From CAWJMF01 sp963843945 (lineage in GTDB: Bacteria; Vulcanimicrobiota; Vulcanimicrobiia; Vulcanimicrobiales; Vulcanimicrobiaceae): 64,000 bases of DNA. Positions within the stretch are counted from its first letter, which is position 1, and each line of letters begins with the position of its first letter. Positions 9,185 to 17,668 of this stretch are shown piece after piece. The stretch lies in the NCBI GenBank assembly GCA_963843945.1, contig CAWJMF010000002.1, positions 1,116,001 to 1,180,000 of the forward strand, read 5' to 3'. Below the pieces are notes generated by a model. It searched no databases. It had not been told where the DNA came from and saw only the letters and a program-made list of their open reading frames with translations. A program made the position numbers and the translations under genes.

Positions 9185-9928
9185 TCAGTTCGACATCGCG
9201 GAGCGGATCGCTTGAACTTGCGCGTTCGACAGAACGCCGGGCGGGCCCATCAGCACGATGCGCGTACCGCGCGTGACCCACGTGGGCGGCTCGAACGAAT
9301 TTGCGCCGAGGCGTCCGACAACGGAGATCTGCGGGCCGGCGATGCCGGAGAGTTTCGGTAACGCGGGCAGCGGCGCAACTTTCGCGCCGGCGCGATCGGG
9401 TTCGCGCGTCGACAGGTAGAATTGGCGCGGAACGCCGCCGTCGCGACTCTCAACGATCGAGATCTCGGGCCCCGGGCGTTGGCTGTTCAGCGCGAAGACG
9501 ATGCTATCGTTTTCCGGCGAGGTCGCGGACACGACCTCACGCAACGTCATGCTGGTTCCCGCAAGAGCGGGCGGGACGATGACTTCGAACGGGACGTCGG
9601 CTCGCGCCTTGGCCAGGTCGACCTCGCGCACGCTCATCGGAACAGCCCGTCCGTCGACGATCGCGAAGGCCGCGAAGACACGCTGGATCTGGGCCACAAC
9701 CGCCGAGGCGTCGACAGCGAGGAAGACCGCGAGTGCCGCAGCTGCCGCGAGCGCGGCCGTTCGCAGCAGTGGGCGCGGCGCCGGCGCGATCGCGAGCGTC
9801 TCGCGGCGCGTCGCGATCGCGCGCGCGTCGAGCGGAGGAATCGCGATTGCGTCGACGTAGCACGCGACCGCGTCGCGCAGCGCTTCAACGGGTCGGTTGG
9901 GGGCCGTCTGCATAGCGGTGTTCTCCAT
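9185..9928 (-). CDS. Putative anti-sigma factor partner of the adjacent ECF sigma factor
   Basis: 247 residues. There is a short cytoplasmic N-terminal part, one transmembrane segment at about residues 53-75, then an extracytoplasmic beta-rich domain. No zinc-binding HxxxCxxC motif is visible. The gene overlaps the 3' end of the sigma gene by 44 bases, the usual position for a cognate anti-sigma factor, and that is the main basis for the call. An internal ATG at 9913 has a better-placed GGAG and may be the true start. Confidence 0.6.
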   Translation of the reverse strand: MENTAMQTAPNRPVEALRDAVACYVDAIAIPPLDARAIATRRETLAIAPAPRPLLRTAALAAAAALAVFLAVDASAVVAQIQRVFAAFAIVDGRAVPMSVREVDLAKARADVPFEVIVPPALAGTSMTLREVVSATSPENDSIVFALNSQRPGPEISIVESRDGGVPRQFYLSTREPDRAGAKVAPLPALPKLSGIAGPQISVVGRLGANSFEPPTWVTRGTRIVLMGPPGVLSNAQVQAIRSAMSN

Positions 9929-10451
9929 AAGATGGCGCGAGGTTGGCGCCTGATTCGAGCATGGCGCGCAAGCGCCGGTGCGCGCGCATCAACCGCCAGC
10001 GCACCGTCACCGGCGTGCTCTGGGTGATGCGCGCGATCTCGGCGCTGTTCAGATCGTAGTAATAACGCAACACGATCGCTACGCGCGCGGCGCGATCGAG
10101 TGCGTCGATGGCACGGCGAACGTCGAGCCGTTCGTCGGGTGACAACCGTTCGGGCGCGGCCGGCGACGGATCGAGGAGCCGCTCGCGTCCGCCCTTACGA
10201 AGCCGGCTTGAGGCGGCGTTGACGACAATCCGGAGGAACCACGGGGCGAATCGCTCGGCGTCGCGTAACCCGCCGAGCGAGCGGAGCACCTGGGCGCAGG
10301 CGTCTTGCGCGACGTCTTCGGCTGCCGCGCGATCGGCGACGATCGTCCGGGCGATCCGGTACGCGTCGGGCCAGACGGAGCGCAGGAGCTCCGCAAGCGC
10401 AACCGGATCCCCGGATTGGGCTGCGATCACCCGGGCCGATGGTACGTCCAT
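9885..10451 (-). CDS. ECF-type RNA polymerase sigma factor
   Basis: About 188 residues. Sigma region 2 contains the RIARTIVADRAAAEDVAQDACAQV stretch (DVAQDA core). Region 4 ends with LNSAEIARITQSTPVTVRWRL, an HTH recognition region. I chose the ATG at 10451 because GAGGA lies about nine bases upstream; a GTG at 10466 is also in frame. It probably directs an extracytoplasmic stress regulon under control of the overlapping membrane protein. Confidence 0.88.
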   Translation of the reverse strand: MDVPSARVIAAQSGDPVALAELLRSVWPDAYRIARTIVADRAAAEDVAQDACAQVLRSLGGLRDAERFAPWFLRIVVNAASSRLRKGGRERLLDPSPAAPERLSPDERLDVRRAIDALDRAARVAIVLRYYYDLNSAEIARITQSTPVTVRWRLMRAHRRLRAMLESGANLAPSYGEHRYADGPQPTR

Positions 10452-10657
10452 CCGAGTCGTCCTCACGCTACACTAGACGCGCGAACGCCTCGAATCGTTG
10501 GAGCCCTCATCAAGGATTTTTCCCCGTCGCACCCGTGAGACAAGGCCCAAACGGCGTGGAGAGGCCGTTCTCCAGCTTTGCGTCCGGGTCTGGGCGAGCC
10601 AAATATCGAAGTTTCTCGGGCACCGTGGAATCGGCCGCACGGGTCGAGGGAGGCACC

Positions 10658-12250
10658 TTGAACGCTCTCCGAGCCGCGATATTCAAGCTTGCGACCGTCG
10701 CGGCCGCGCTTTTTCTCGGCGTCTCCTCGTCTGCGGCGGCGCAGACCCACGATCGCATTCGCTACGCGATCGGAACCGAGCCGGATTCGCTGAACCCGAT
10801 CTTTCTCGACGGCGCCGACGCTTCAACGTACACCGAGCTGTTGTTCGAGCCACTCTTTCGCTACGGCAGGGGCGGGCGCTGGGTCCCCGGCCTTGCGACG
10901 ATCTTTCCGACACTCGCAAACGGGGGCGTCTCGGCGGACGGTAAGACCGTAACGCTCCACCTGCGACGCCGAACGTATTGGACCGATGGAACCGAAGTGA
11001 CTTCGCGCGACGTCAAGTGCGCGCTCGACCAGTTGATGAATCCGAAGAACAATGTCGGATTGGCCACGGGTCTCAAAGATATCGCGAACCTCTCGACGCC
11101 GGATGCCTACACGGCGATCCTCCAGCTCAAGCGCCCCGATCAAACAACGCTGACGACGATCTACGAACTGGCGCCGTTGCCGGCGCATCTGCTGGCCGGC
11201 AAGGGCGACCTCAATCACGACCCGTTCAACGCGCAGCCGGTGAGCAATGGACCGTACCGGCTCGTTGAGTGGAAACGAGGCGATCGCATTCTGCTCGCCG
11301 CAAATCCGGCCTACTGGCGCGGGAAACCGCCCATCGCGAGAATCGAGTTGCGAGTCGTACCGGAAAGCCGCACCGCAACGCTGGAAATGAAAACGCATGA
11401 GCTCGATATGATTCAGGTGACGGCGCTCTTGGCAGACCAGATTCCGCGCACGGACGTGCGCTTCGCGTCGGCTGCCTCTCTAGGCTGGGCAATGCTCGCG
11501 TTCAACCTTCGAAACGCCGCGCTGAGCGACGTGCGGGTACGGCGCGCGATCGCTTTGGCGATCGATAACGTGTCGCTCGCAAAAATCGCGGGGCGCGGGG
11601 CGTACGCCACGGACCACTTGCTGCTTCCGATGTTCCAATGGACGCTCGATTCAAAGCTCGAACCACCGAGCTACGACCCGGATGCGGCGAGTCGTCTGCT
11701 TGATGATGCCGGCTGGCAAATCGGTGATGATGGCCTGCGCCACAAAGGCCCGCAGACGCTCTCGTTGAGCATGTTCTATGCGACCGGCGGCGTGGTAGTT
11801 GCTCAGACGGCCATCGCCGCCTCACTGGAGCGCGTTCACATCCAGGTCGATCAGCGACCCTTGTCGCCGGCCATTTTGTACGCAACCGCCGATCAGGGCG
11901 GCCCGCTGGCCAACAGGAAATTCGACCTCGTTTACCTAGGCTATGAAACGAACCCGGACCCCGATATGTCGTGGCTGTTCGCGTGTCGTCGCGAGCAGAC
12001 GGGGCGTCCGAACCTGATGGGCTATTGCAATCCCGAGATGGACGCCGCTTTTCAGACCGGGAAAACCACGTCCGATCCCGCCAAACGCATCGCCGCGTAC
12101 GAAACGGTCCAGCAGATGCTGTTCAGGGATCTACCGGTCCTGGTGCTATGGCGCGTCGAGAGTCTCTACGCGTACGCCGACTGGATCCACGGGATCGATC
12201 CGTCCCCGTACTCGCCGTTTTGGAACGTTTACGCCTGGAGCGCGCGCTAG
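10658..12250 (+). CDS. ABC transporter solute-binding protein, family 5 (peptide/nickel type)
   Basis: The TTG at 10658 follows AGGGAGG by four bases and opens a normal signal peptide (core AAIFKLATVAAALFLGV, cleavage near AAAQ). The body is an SBP_bac_5 protein: the N-terminus IRYAIGTEPDSLNPIF is typical, as are the middle motif NPYRL-like SNGPYRLVEWKRGD and the later VRRAIALAID. It binds oligopeptides or similar solutes outside the membrane. No permease or ATPase gene is adjacent, so it is an orphan component here. Confidence 0.88.
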   Translation: MNALRAAIFKLATVAAALFLGVSSSAAAQTHDRIRYAIGTEPDSLNPIFLDGADASTYTELLFEPLFRYGRGGRWVPGLATIFPTLANGGVSADGKTVTLHLRRRTYWTDGTEVTSRDVKCALDQLMNPKNNVGLATGLKDIANLSTPDAYTAILQLKRPDQTTLTTIYELAPLPAHLLAGKGDLNHDPFNAQPVSNGPYRLVEWKRGDRILLAANPAYWRGKPPIARIELRVVPESRTATLEMKTHELDMIQVTALLADQIPRTDVRFASAASLGWAMLAFNLRNAALSDVRVRRAIALAIDNVSLAKIAGRGAYATDHLLLPMFQWTLDSKLEPPSYDPDAASRLLDDAGWQIGDDGLRHKGPQTLSLSMFYATGGVVVAQTAIAASLERVHIQVDQRPLSPAILYATADQGGPLANRKFDLVYLGYETNPDPDMSWLFACRREQTGRPNLMGYCNPEMDAAFQTGKTTSDPAKRIAAYETVQQMLFRDLPVLVLWRVESLYAYADWIHGIDPSPYSPFWNVYAWSAR

Positions 12251-12266
12251 CGCGAGAACTTTACCG

Positions 12267-12884
12267 TCACTTGCCAGGAGCCATCGGGGCGGGCGACGGG
12301 GTGACGATGTTGGCGGGCGCATTCTGCTGCTGATCGACCGACGAGCCTGGTTGAACGTTGCTGGGATTCGCGGTCGCAGCGGGGGTCGGCGTCGCGTTTT
12401 TCGCGTCGGCGATCTCCTTATGCAGCTGACGCGCTTGCGGCGTCGAGCCGTACGACGTGAAGAGCCACGTCTCCGTCGCCGTCACCTTTTGCTGACCGAG
12501 CGGCGTTTGCACCTTCGCGTAGAGGTGCTCGAGGAAGTAGATGTTGCGCGGCAGCTGCGGATCGCGCGGGTACCGCTTCTGCCATTCGACCAAGGCCTTC
12601 TCGGCGAACGAAGCGGAACCGATCGTTTGATCGCCCTTACTTGGGTCGGCGTCGACCTTGAAGCCGAGGTCGCGAATCGTGTTGCGGATACCGAGAATGC
12701 TGAGCTTCATCGGTCCGAAGTATTCGTCGGCCGGCGCGTAATCGGCCATCGTGAGTTTGTGGGGCTTCGCTTTCGCTTTGGCGGTGGGCTTCGGCGCCGG
12801 TTTGGCGGTCGTGGCGTCGGCCGGCGGCCCCGCGAAAAAGGAAGCGGCGCCGAACACAAAAACAAGCCAAAAGACTCGCTTCAC
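12267..12884 (-). CDS. Hypothetical secreted protein, possible tetratricopeptide-like
   Basis: 205 residues from the GTG at 12884, with GAGGG ten bases upstream; upstream codons do not read as protein. A signal peptide (VFWLVFVFGAASFFAG) is followed by an Ala/Lys/Pro-rich stretch, then a helical domain with EKALVEWQKRYPRDPQLPR, a TPR-like helix pair, and a Pro/Thr-rich tail. Function unknown. It is divergent from the nitrilase with only 55 bp between starts. Confidence 0.65.
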   Translation of the reverse strand: MKRVFWLVFVFGAASFFAGPPADATTAKPAPKPTAKAKAKPHKLTMADYAPADEYFGPMKLSILGIRNTIRDLGFKVDADPSKGDQTIGSASFAEKALVEWQKRYPRDPQLPRNIYFLEHLYAKVQTPLGQQKVTATETWLFTSYGSTPQARQLHKEIADAKNATPTPAATANPSNVQPGSSVDQQQNAPANIVTPSPAPMAPGK

Positions 12885-12939
12885 GTTGTTATAACCCTCA
12901 TAGCAAGTGGTACGCGGGTATCGTTGGAGAGCAATTTTC

Positions 12940-14275
12940 TTGGCTGAGCGAAGAATACCCGTCGCCTGCGTACAGACGCAGGCGGTTGACCGTACAGGGT
13001 TCCAAGAGGCGTGGCCGGGTTTTCTCAAACTCGTCGATTCCGCAGGGGCGAGCGGCGCACGACTCATCGTGCTGCCCGAAGGGACAGTTCCTAGTTACGT
13101 CGTCGGCATCACCCCCGTTCCGCAAGAGTTGATCGAGCGCACACAATCCGACCTCGCCGCGCTTGCGCAGCGTCACGGCGCGACGATCGTCTACGGCACC
13201 GCGCGCACGCATGAGGGTCGCCAGTACAACAGCGCCACCGTCCTCGGTCCTGACGGGCGCGATCTGGGCTTTGCCGCCAAGCAGTTTCTCTGGCACTTCG
13301 ACCGCAAGTGGTTTGCGGCGGGCGGAACGCTCGACCCGATCGACACGCCGGTCGGACGCCTGGGCGTGATGGTCTGCGCCGACAATCGCATCCCCTCGAT
13401 CCCCGCCACCCTGGTCGAGCGCGGGGCCGAGCTGCTCGTGCTGCCGACGGCCTGGGTGACCAGCGGTCGCGATCCCGGCAACCTCGAGAACGTGCAGGCC
13501 GACCTCATGATCAACGTGCGCGCGCACGAGAACGGCGTGCCGTTCGTCGCGGCCAATAAAGCCGGCGTCGAGGAGCAGAGCGTCGCCTACTGCGGCAAGA
13601 GCGCGATCGTCGCGGCCGACGGACATCTCGTCGCGCAAGCCGGCGAAGGCGAGCAGACCGTCCTGCTCGGCGAGGTCGAGGTGGGAGCGCGCGTCGTCCA
13701 CGAGCGCTCGACGATTCCGGTCGTCCTCGATAAGGATTTCAAGACCGTCGAGAAGGCGCGGATCGCGATCACGCTGGAGACCGATCCCGCCAAGCTCGCG
13801 CACTTCGCGCAACTCGCTGAGCTGGAAGACGTCGAACGCGATCGTCACGCCCGAGGATGGGCCGAGCCGGATCGTGGAGCGCGACGGATTGCGCTACGCC
13901 ATCACGGGCACGTATACGTTCTGCAATCCGCTCGGAATGCTCGAAGCCCGGCTCGCGGGGGTCGATCTGTTCGTCTGGGATTTCACCGGCAAGGCGGAAT
14001 GGCGCCTCTCGTACGGGCGGACCCGCGCGATGGAGCTGCGGGCTTGGATCATCGGCTTCGACCGCGACCGCGGCCGGGCCGTAGCGATCGATCCCGACGG
14101 GGTGGTGCTCGCCGGAACCTACGACGATCTCAAGCTGGCCGCGTTCAGCTACGATCGCAGCCGCAGCGCGAACGGGTTCGTGGCGCCGTTCACCGACGTG
14201 TTCGCCGGGTTACGCAACGCTGAAGCGATTCGCGCCCGCGGCGCGGAGACGAGCATGGCGGCCCAACTTGGCTGA
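12940..14275 (+). CDS. Carbon-nitrogen hydrolase (nitrilase superfamily), frameshifted, with a second nitrilase-like domain
   Basis: The first domain contains the nitrilase triad: Glu in LIVLPEGT, Lys in FAAKQFLWH, and Cys in VMVCADNR. The frame changes by one base near 13834 (GTC-G-AAC), after which the next frame continues NAIVTPEDGPSRIVERDG and a second beta-rich domain to the stop at 14273-14275. A single extra base restores one protein of about 445 residues. I chose the TTG at 12940 because GGAGAG lies nine bases upstream. The stop overlaps the TldD start, implying one transcript. The likely substrate is an amide or nitrile. Confidence 0.75.
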
Positions 14276-15737
14276 GCAACGCGACCTGCGCTTCGAGGCC
14301 GCCGCGCAACGCGCGCTCGACACCGCCGCCGCCCGCGGCGCCGGCTACGCCGACGTGCGCTTCGAGGAAGATTCCAGCGAGCGCATCGAGGTGCGCAACG
14401 GCCACGTCGCCACGCTCGAAGACGGCACGAGCACCGGCTACGGGATGCGCGCCTTCTACGAAGGTTCGTGGGGATTTGCGGCTTCGGCCGATACGAGCGA
14501 TGCCGGACTCGATGCGACCGCGGCGCGCGCCGTCGAAATTGCGAAGGCCGGCGCCTCGGTCGCGACGCGCCGCTTCGGCGAAGCGCCGACGGATACGCAC
14601 GTCGATCGCTTCGCGACGCCGATCGACCGTGACCCGGCGACCGTTCCGCTCGGCGAACGCGTCGCGCTGTTGCTCGAAGCCGAGAAGGGCGTGCACGTCG
14701 GGCCGCTCGTCGCCGTCGGACGCGCCTGGATCGATCTGTGGCACGTCGAGAAAGAGTTCTACAGCTCCGGCGGTTCCAAGATCGCGCAGTCGCTCTATCA
14801 GACCGGCAGCGGCCTTTCGGCGCTCGCGGTCGGTGAAGGCGACGCGCAGGACCGCACGTTTCCCGGCGACATCGGGCTCTATCAGACCGGCGGCTGGGAG
14901 ATCGTCGAGGAAGCGCAGCTGCGCGAGAACGCGCAGCGCATCGGCGAGGAAGCCGTCGCGTTACTTCACGCGCCGCAGTGTCCGGCCGGGACGATGGACA
15001 TCATCCTGGGCGGCTCGCAGGTCTCGCTGCAGATCCACGAGTCGTGCGGGCACGCCGCCGAACTCGACCGCATCATGGGCTGGGAGGCGAACTTCTCTGG
15101 GACGAGTTTTCTCGACCCTGCCGAGCTCGGCAAGCTGAAGTACGGCTCCGATCTGGTCACGATCATCATCGATAACACGCTGCGGCGCGGCCTCGCGACC
15201 GTCGGCTACGACGATGAGGGAACGAAGAGCGTGCAGTCCGACATCATCCGCAACGGCGTTCTTGCCGGCTTCGAGATGTCGCGCGACACCGCGCGCACGA
15301 TCGGCCGCGCGAGCAACGCCTGCGTGCGTTCGGAGAACTGGCGCGGCGTCCCGATGATCCGGATGTGCAACCTCAACCTCTTACCGGGGAACACGCCGTT
15401 CGAGGCGCTCTTCGACGGGATCAAGCACGGGGTCTACATGGAGTCGAACCGCTCGTGGTCGATCGACGACCACCGCCTCAACTTCCAGTTCGGCTGCGAG
15501 ATCGGCTGGGAGATCATCGACGGCAAGCGCGGCCGGATGCTCAAGAATCCGACCTACGCCGGCGTGACGCCGCAGTTCTGGAACTCGTGCGATGCGATCG
15601 GCGACAAGCACTCGTGGCGCGAGTGGGGGACGCCGAACTGCGGCAAAGGCGAGCCGATGCAAGCCGGCCGCACCGCGCAGTGCGCCGCACCCGCGCGCTT
15701 CCGCAACGTGCAGGTAGGAATTGGTTACAGTGGATAG
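14268..15737 (+). CDS. tldD: TldD/PmbA family metalloprotease, TldD subunit
   Basis: 489 residues. The HExxGH motif, HESCGHAAELD, lies at 257-267 and is the TldD catalytic zinc site. A later Cys in the CNLNLLPG region is typical of the family. TldD acts as a heterodimer with TldE/PmbA, degrading or maturing unstructured peptides such as microcin precursors. The TTG start overlaps the nitrilase stop by eight bases, and the 3' end overlaps the next gene by 17. Confidence 0.9.
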   Translation: MAEQRDLRFEAAAQRALDTAAARGAGYADVRFEEDSSERIEVRNGHVATLEDGTSTGYGMRAFYEGSWGFAASADTSDAGLDATAARAVEIAKAGASVATRRFGEAPTDTHVDRFATPIDRDPATVPLGERVALLLEAEKGVHVGPLVAVGRAWIDLWHVEKEFYSSGGSKIAQSLYQTGSGLSALAVGEGDAQDRTFPGDIGLYQTGGWEIVEEAQLRENAQRIGEEAVALLHAPQCPAGTMDIILGGSQVSLQIHESCGHAAELDRIMGWEANFSGTSFLDPAELGKLKYGSDLVTIIIDNTLRRGLATVGYDDEGTKSVQSDIIRNGVLAGFEMSRDTARTIGRASNACVRSENWRGVPMIRMCNLNLLPGNTPFEALFDGIKHGVYMESNRSWSIDDHRLNFQFGCEIGWEIIDGKRGRMLKNPTYAGVTPQFWNSCDAIGDKHSWREWGTPNCGKGEPMQAGRTAQCAAPARFRNVQVGIGYSG

Positions 15738-17061
15738 CGCCGCTCGGCAAGTCCTGGCCGAGCGCGTTCTCGGATTTTCAACCGCCGACGAGACGGAGGT
15801 CTCGATCTACTTCGACGACCACCGCCTGACGCGGTTCACCCGGAACGCGATCCATCAGAATATCGCGACCCAGGACGTGACGGTTCGCATCCGGACGATA
15901 ATCGGCGGCCGCACCGGGGTGATCTCGACCAACGACCTGCGGGAAGCCTCGCTCAAGGTCTCGGTCGAGAAGGCGATCACGATCGCGCGGCTCGCCCCGG
16001 TCGATCCAGATTTCCCCGGATTGTCGAAAGCTCCAACCGTCGCTGCGCCCCCGCATGCTTTCGACGAACGGACCGCTCGCGCGTCGGCGGAACGTCGCGC
16101 GAATATCGCCGCAGAAGTGTTCGCGACGGCCGAACGACATCACTTCTGGGCGGCCGGCTACGTAACGACCTCGCACAGCGGCGTCACGATCGTCAACTCA
16201 AAAGGAACGCACGCCACGTTCGACGGCACCGACGCCGGCATCAACGTGAAGCAAGTCGCAACAGATTCGACTGGGTTTGCGGAGATGCACGCAACGGACG
16301 TAGCCTCGATTGACGGAACCGCGGTCGGGACGGTCGCAGCGGAAAAAGCGCTGCACTCGCGTCATCCAAAAGCCGTCGAGCCCGGTCTTTGGACCGTCAT
16401 TCTCGAACCGCCGGCGTTTGGCGAGCTGCTCTCGTACTTGATCCATCATTTCTCGGCAGAGACGTACGACGAGGGTTCGTCCTTTCTAAGCGATGGACTC
16501 GATAAGAGCTACGTCGGCAGCAACATCACGCTAACAGACGACTACGCCCACCCGCTCTCTCCAGGGATGCCCTTCGACTACGAAGGCCATCCTACGCAGC
16601 GCTTAACCCTTATCGATCGAGGAATCGCAAAGAGCATCGTAACCGACAGCTACTGGGCGAAGAAACTTGGGCGCGCCAACACCGGTCACGGGTTGCCCGC
16701 ACCCAACTCTTGGGGACCCCAAGCCCGTCACGTTGTTGTCGCGTCAGGCGCCAAGTCGCGAGATCAGCTGATAGCGGAAACGGAACGCGGACTGCTCGTG
16801 AGTCGCTTCTGGTACATCAGGCCTGTCGACGATCGCTTGACGATCGTCACGGGTATGACTCGCGACGGCACTTTTTTGATCGAACATGGGAAGGTCGTTG
16901 GCGGCGTGAGAAACATGCGGTTTAACGTAAGCATCCTCGCCGCCTTGAACCACGCGGATCCATCGCTGCACGAGTCTCGTACCACTGGGTATAGTTACTC
17001 GATCGCCGTACCGTCGATTAAAATGGAAGACTTCCGTTTTACAAGCGGTACGGATTTCTGA
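15721..17061 (+). CDS. TldD/PmbA family protein, TldE/PmbA-like subunit
   Basis: 446 residues of the same family but with no HExxxH motif, as expected of the non-catalytic partner. AGGTAGGA precedes both the TTG at 15721 and the GTG at 15730. The C-terminal half contains VVVASGAKSRDQLI and LTIVTGMTRDGTF, family-typical beta strands. Base composition drops in the 3' half. It should pair with the upstream TldD product. Confidence 0.85.
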   Translation: MVTVDSAARQVLAERVLGFSTADETEVSIYFDDHRLTRFTRNAIHQNIATQDVTVRIRTIIGGRTGVISTNDLREASLKVSVEKAITIARLAPVDPDFPGLSKAPTVAAPPHAFDERTARASAERRANIAAEVFATAERHHFWAAGYVTTSHSGVTIVNSKGTHATFDGTDAGINVKQVATDSTGFAEMHATDVASIDGTAVGTVAAEKALHSRHPKAVEPGLWTVILEPPAFGELLSYLIHHFSAETYDEGSSFLSDGLDKSYVGSNITLTDDYAHPLSPGMPFDYEGHPTQRLTLIDRGIAKSIVTDSYWAKKLGRANTGHGLPAPNSWGPQARHVVVASGAKSRDQLIAETERGLLVSRFWYIRPVDDRLTIVTGMTRDGTFLIEHGKVVGGVRNMRFNVSILAALNHADPSLHESRTTGYSYSIAVPSIKMEDFRFTSGTDF

Positions 17062-17135
17062 AACAGCCGCCAGGCACACTTCAAGGAGTAGCGACAAACC
17101 TCGACCCGTTGGACTTGATGCCCGCAATGCCAACG

Positions 17136-17558
17136 CTAACACACTTGATGCCTAGTTACCGAAAGCCTTTCACGCGCTGCCCGCGCTCGAACGAAATATT
17201 TTTTGTCTTCGTCGATATACGCGAACTTGTAGCCGAAACGGCGTAGAGTGTGCAGGACCTTAGCGCGGCTCCCGCCCTCCTCTATCTTTGCCCGCAGCCG
17301 ATGGATATGCACGTCGAGTGTTCGATCACACCCGTCAAAGTCGAAACCCCAAACCAAATCGAGTAATCGTTCGCGTTTCATCGCCATCCCAGCATTGTGA
17401 GCGAGGGTTAACAAGAGCGAAAACTCCCGAGGTTTTAGGGGAATCATCTTTCCGGACACGCGAACCTCTCGCGCCCCCTCGTCAATTTCTAGTTTCCCGA
17501 ACTTGAGGCATGGTGGTGACATGTTTTCCACAAAATTCGGCTCCAGATGCGGACACAT
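17136..17558 (-). CDS. Stand-alone OmpR/PhoB-type winged-helix DNA-binding protein
   Basis: 140 residues. Residues about 14-115 form a Trans_reg_C winged helix: LKPREFSLLLTLAHNAG, then RTLDVHIHRLRAKI (recognition helix) and LRRFGYKF (wing). No receiver domain is present, so it is not a standard response regulator. AAGGAGCT six bases upstream fixes the ATG at 17558. It lies downstream of the LuxR-family gene on the same strand, 110 bp away. Codon use is less GC-rich than in neighbours. Confidence 0.8.
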   Translation of the reverse strand: MCPHLEPNFVENMSPPCLKFGKLEIDEGAREVRVSGKMIPLKPREFSLLLTLAHNAGMAMKRERLLDLVWGFDFDGCDRTLDVHIHRLRAKIEEGGSRAKVLHTLRRFGYKFAYIDEDKKYFVRARAARERLSVTRHQVC

Positions 17559-17643
17559 GTTGTAGCTCCTTCCTCACAAAGCATCTCTCTGCAAGAGGGG
17601 TCGGTCCTGCAACGATAATACTCGCACTTCTGCGGCCTTGTCT

Positions 17644-17661
17644 CTACCCACTTTTGGGTAG
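17644..17661 (-). terminator. Short hairpin between the LuxR and winged-helix genes
   Basis: CTACCCA and TGGGTAG pair over 7 bp around a 4-nt loop, just after the LuxR gene stop. No T-run follows on the minus strand, so it may be an attenuator or weak terminator. Confidence 0.35.
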
Positions 17662-17668
17662 GTCCTCC

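Noticed and set aside
10439..10657. Longer start for the solute-binding protein
   Set aside because: Upstream codons do not form a signal peptide, while the TTG at 10658 has a strong ribosome-binding site and a normal leader.
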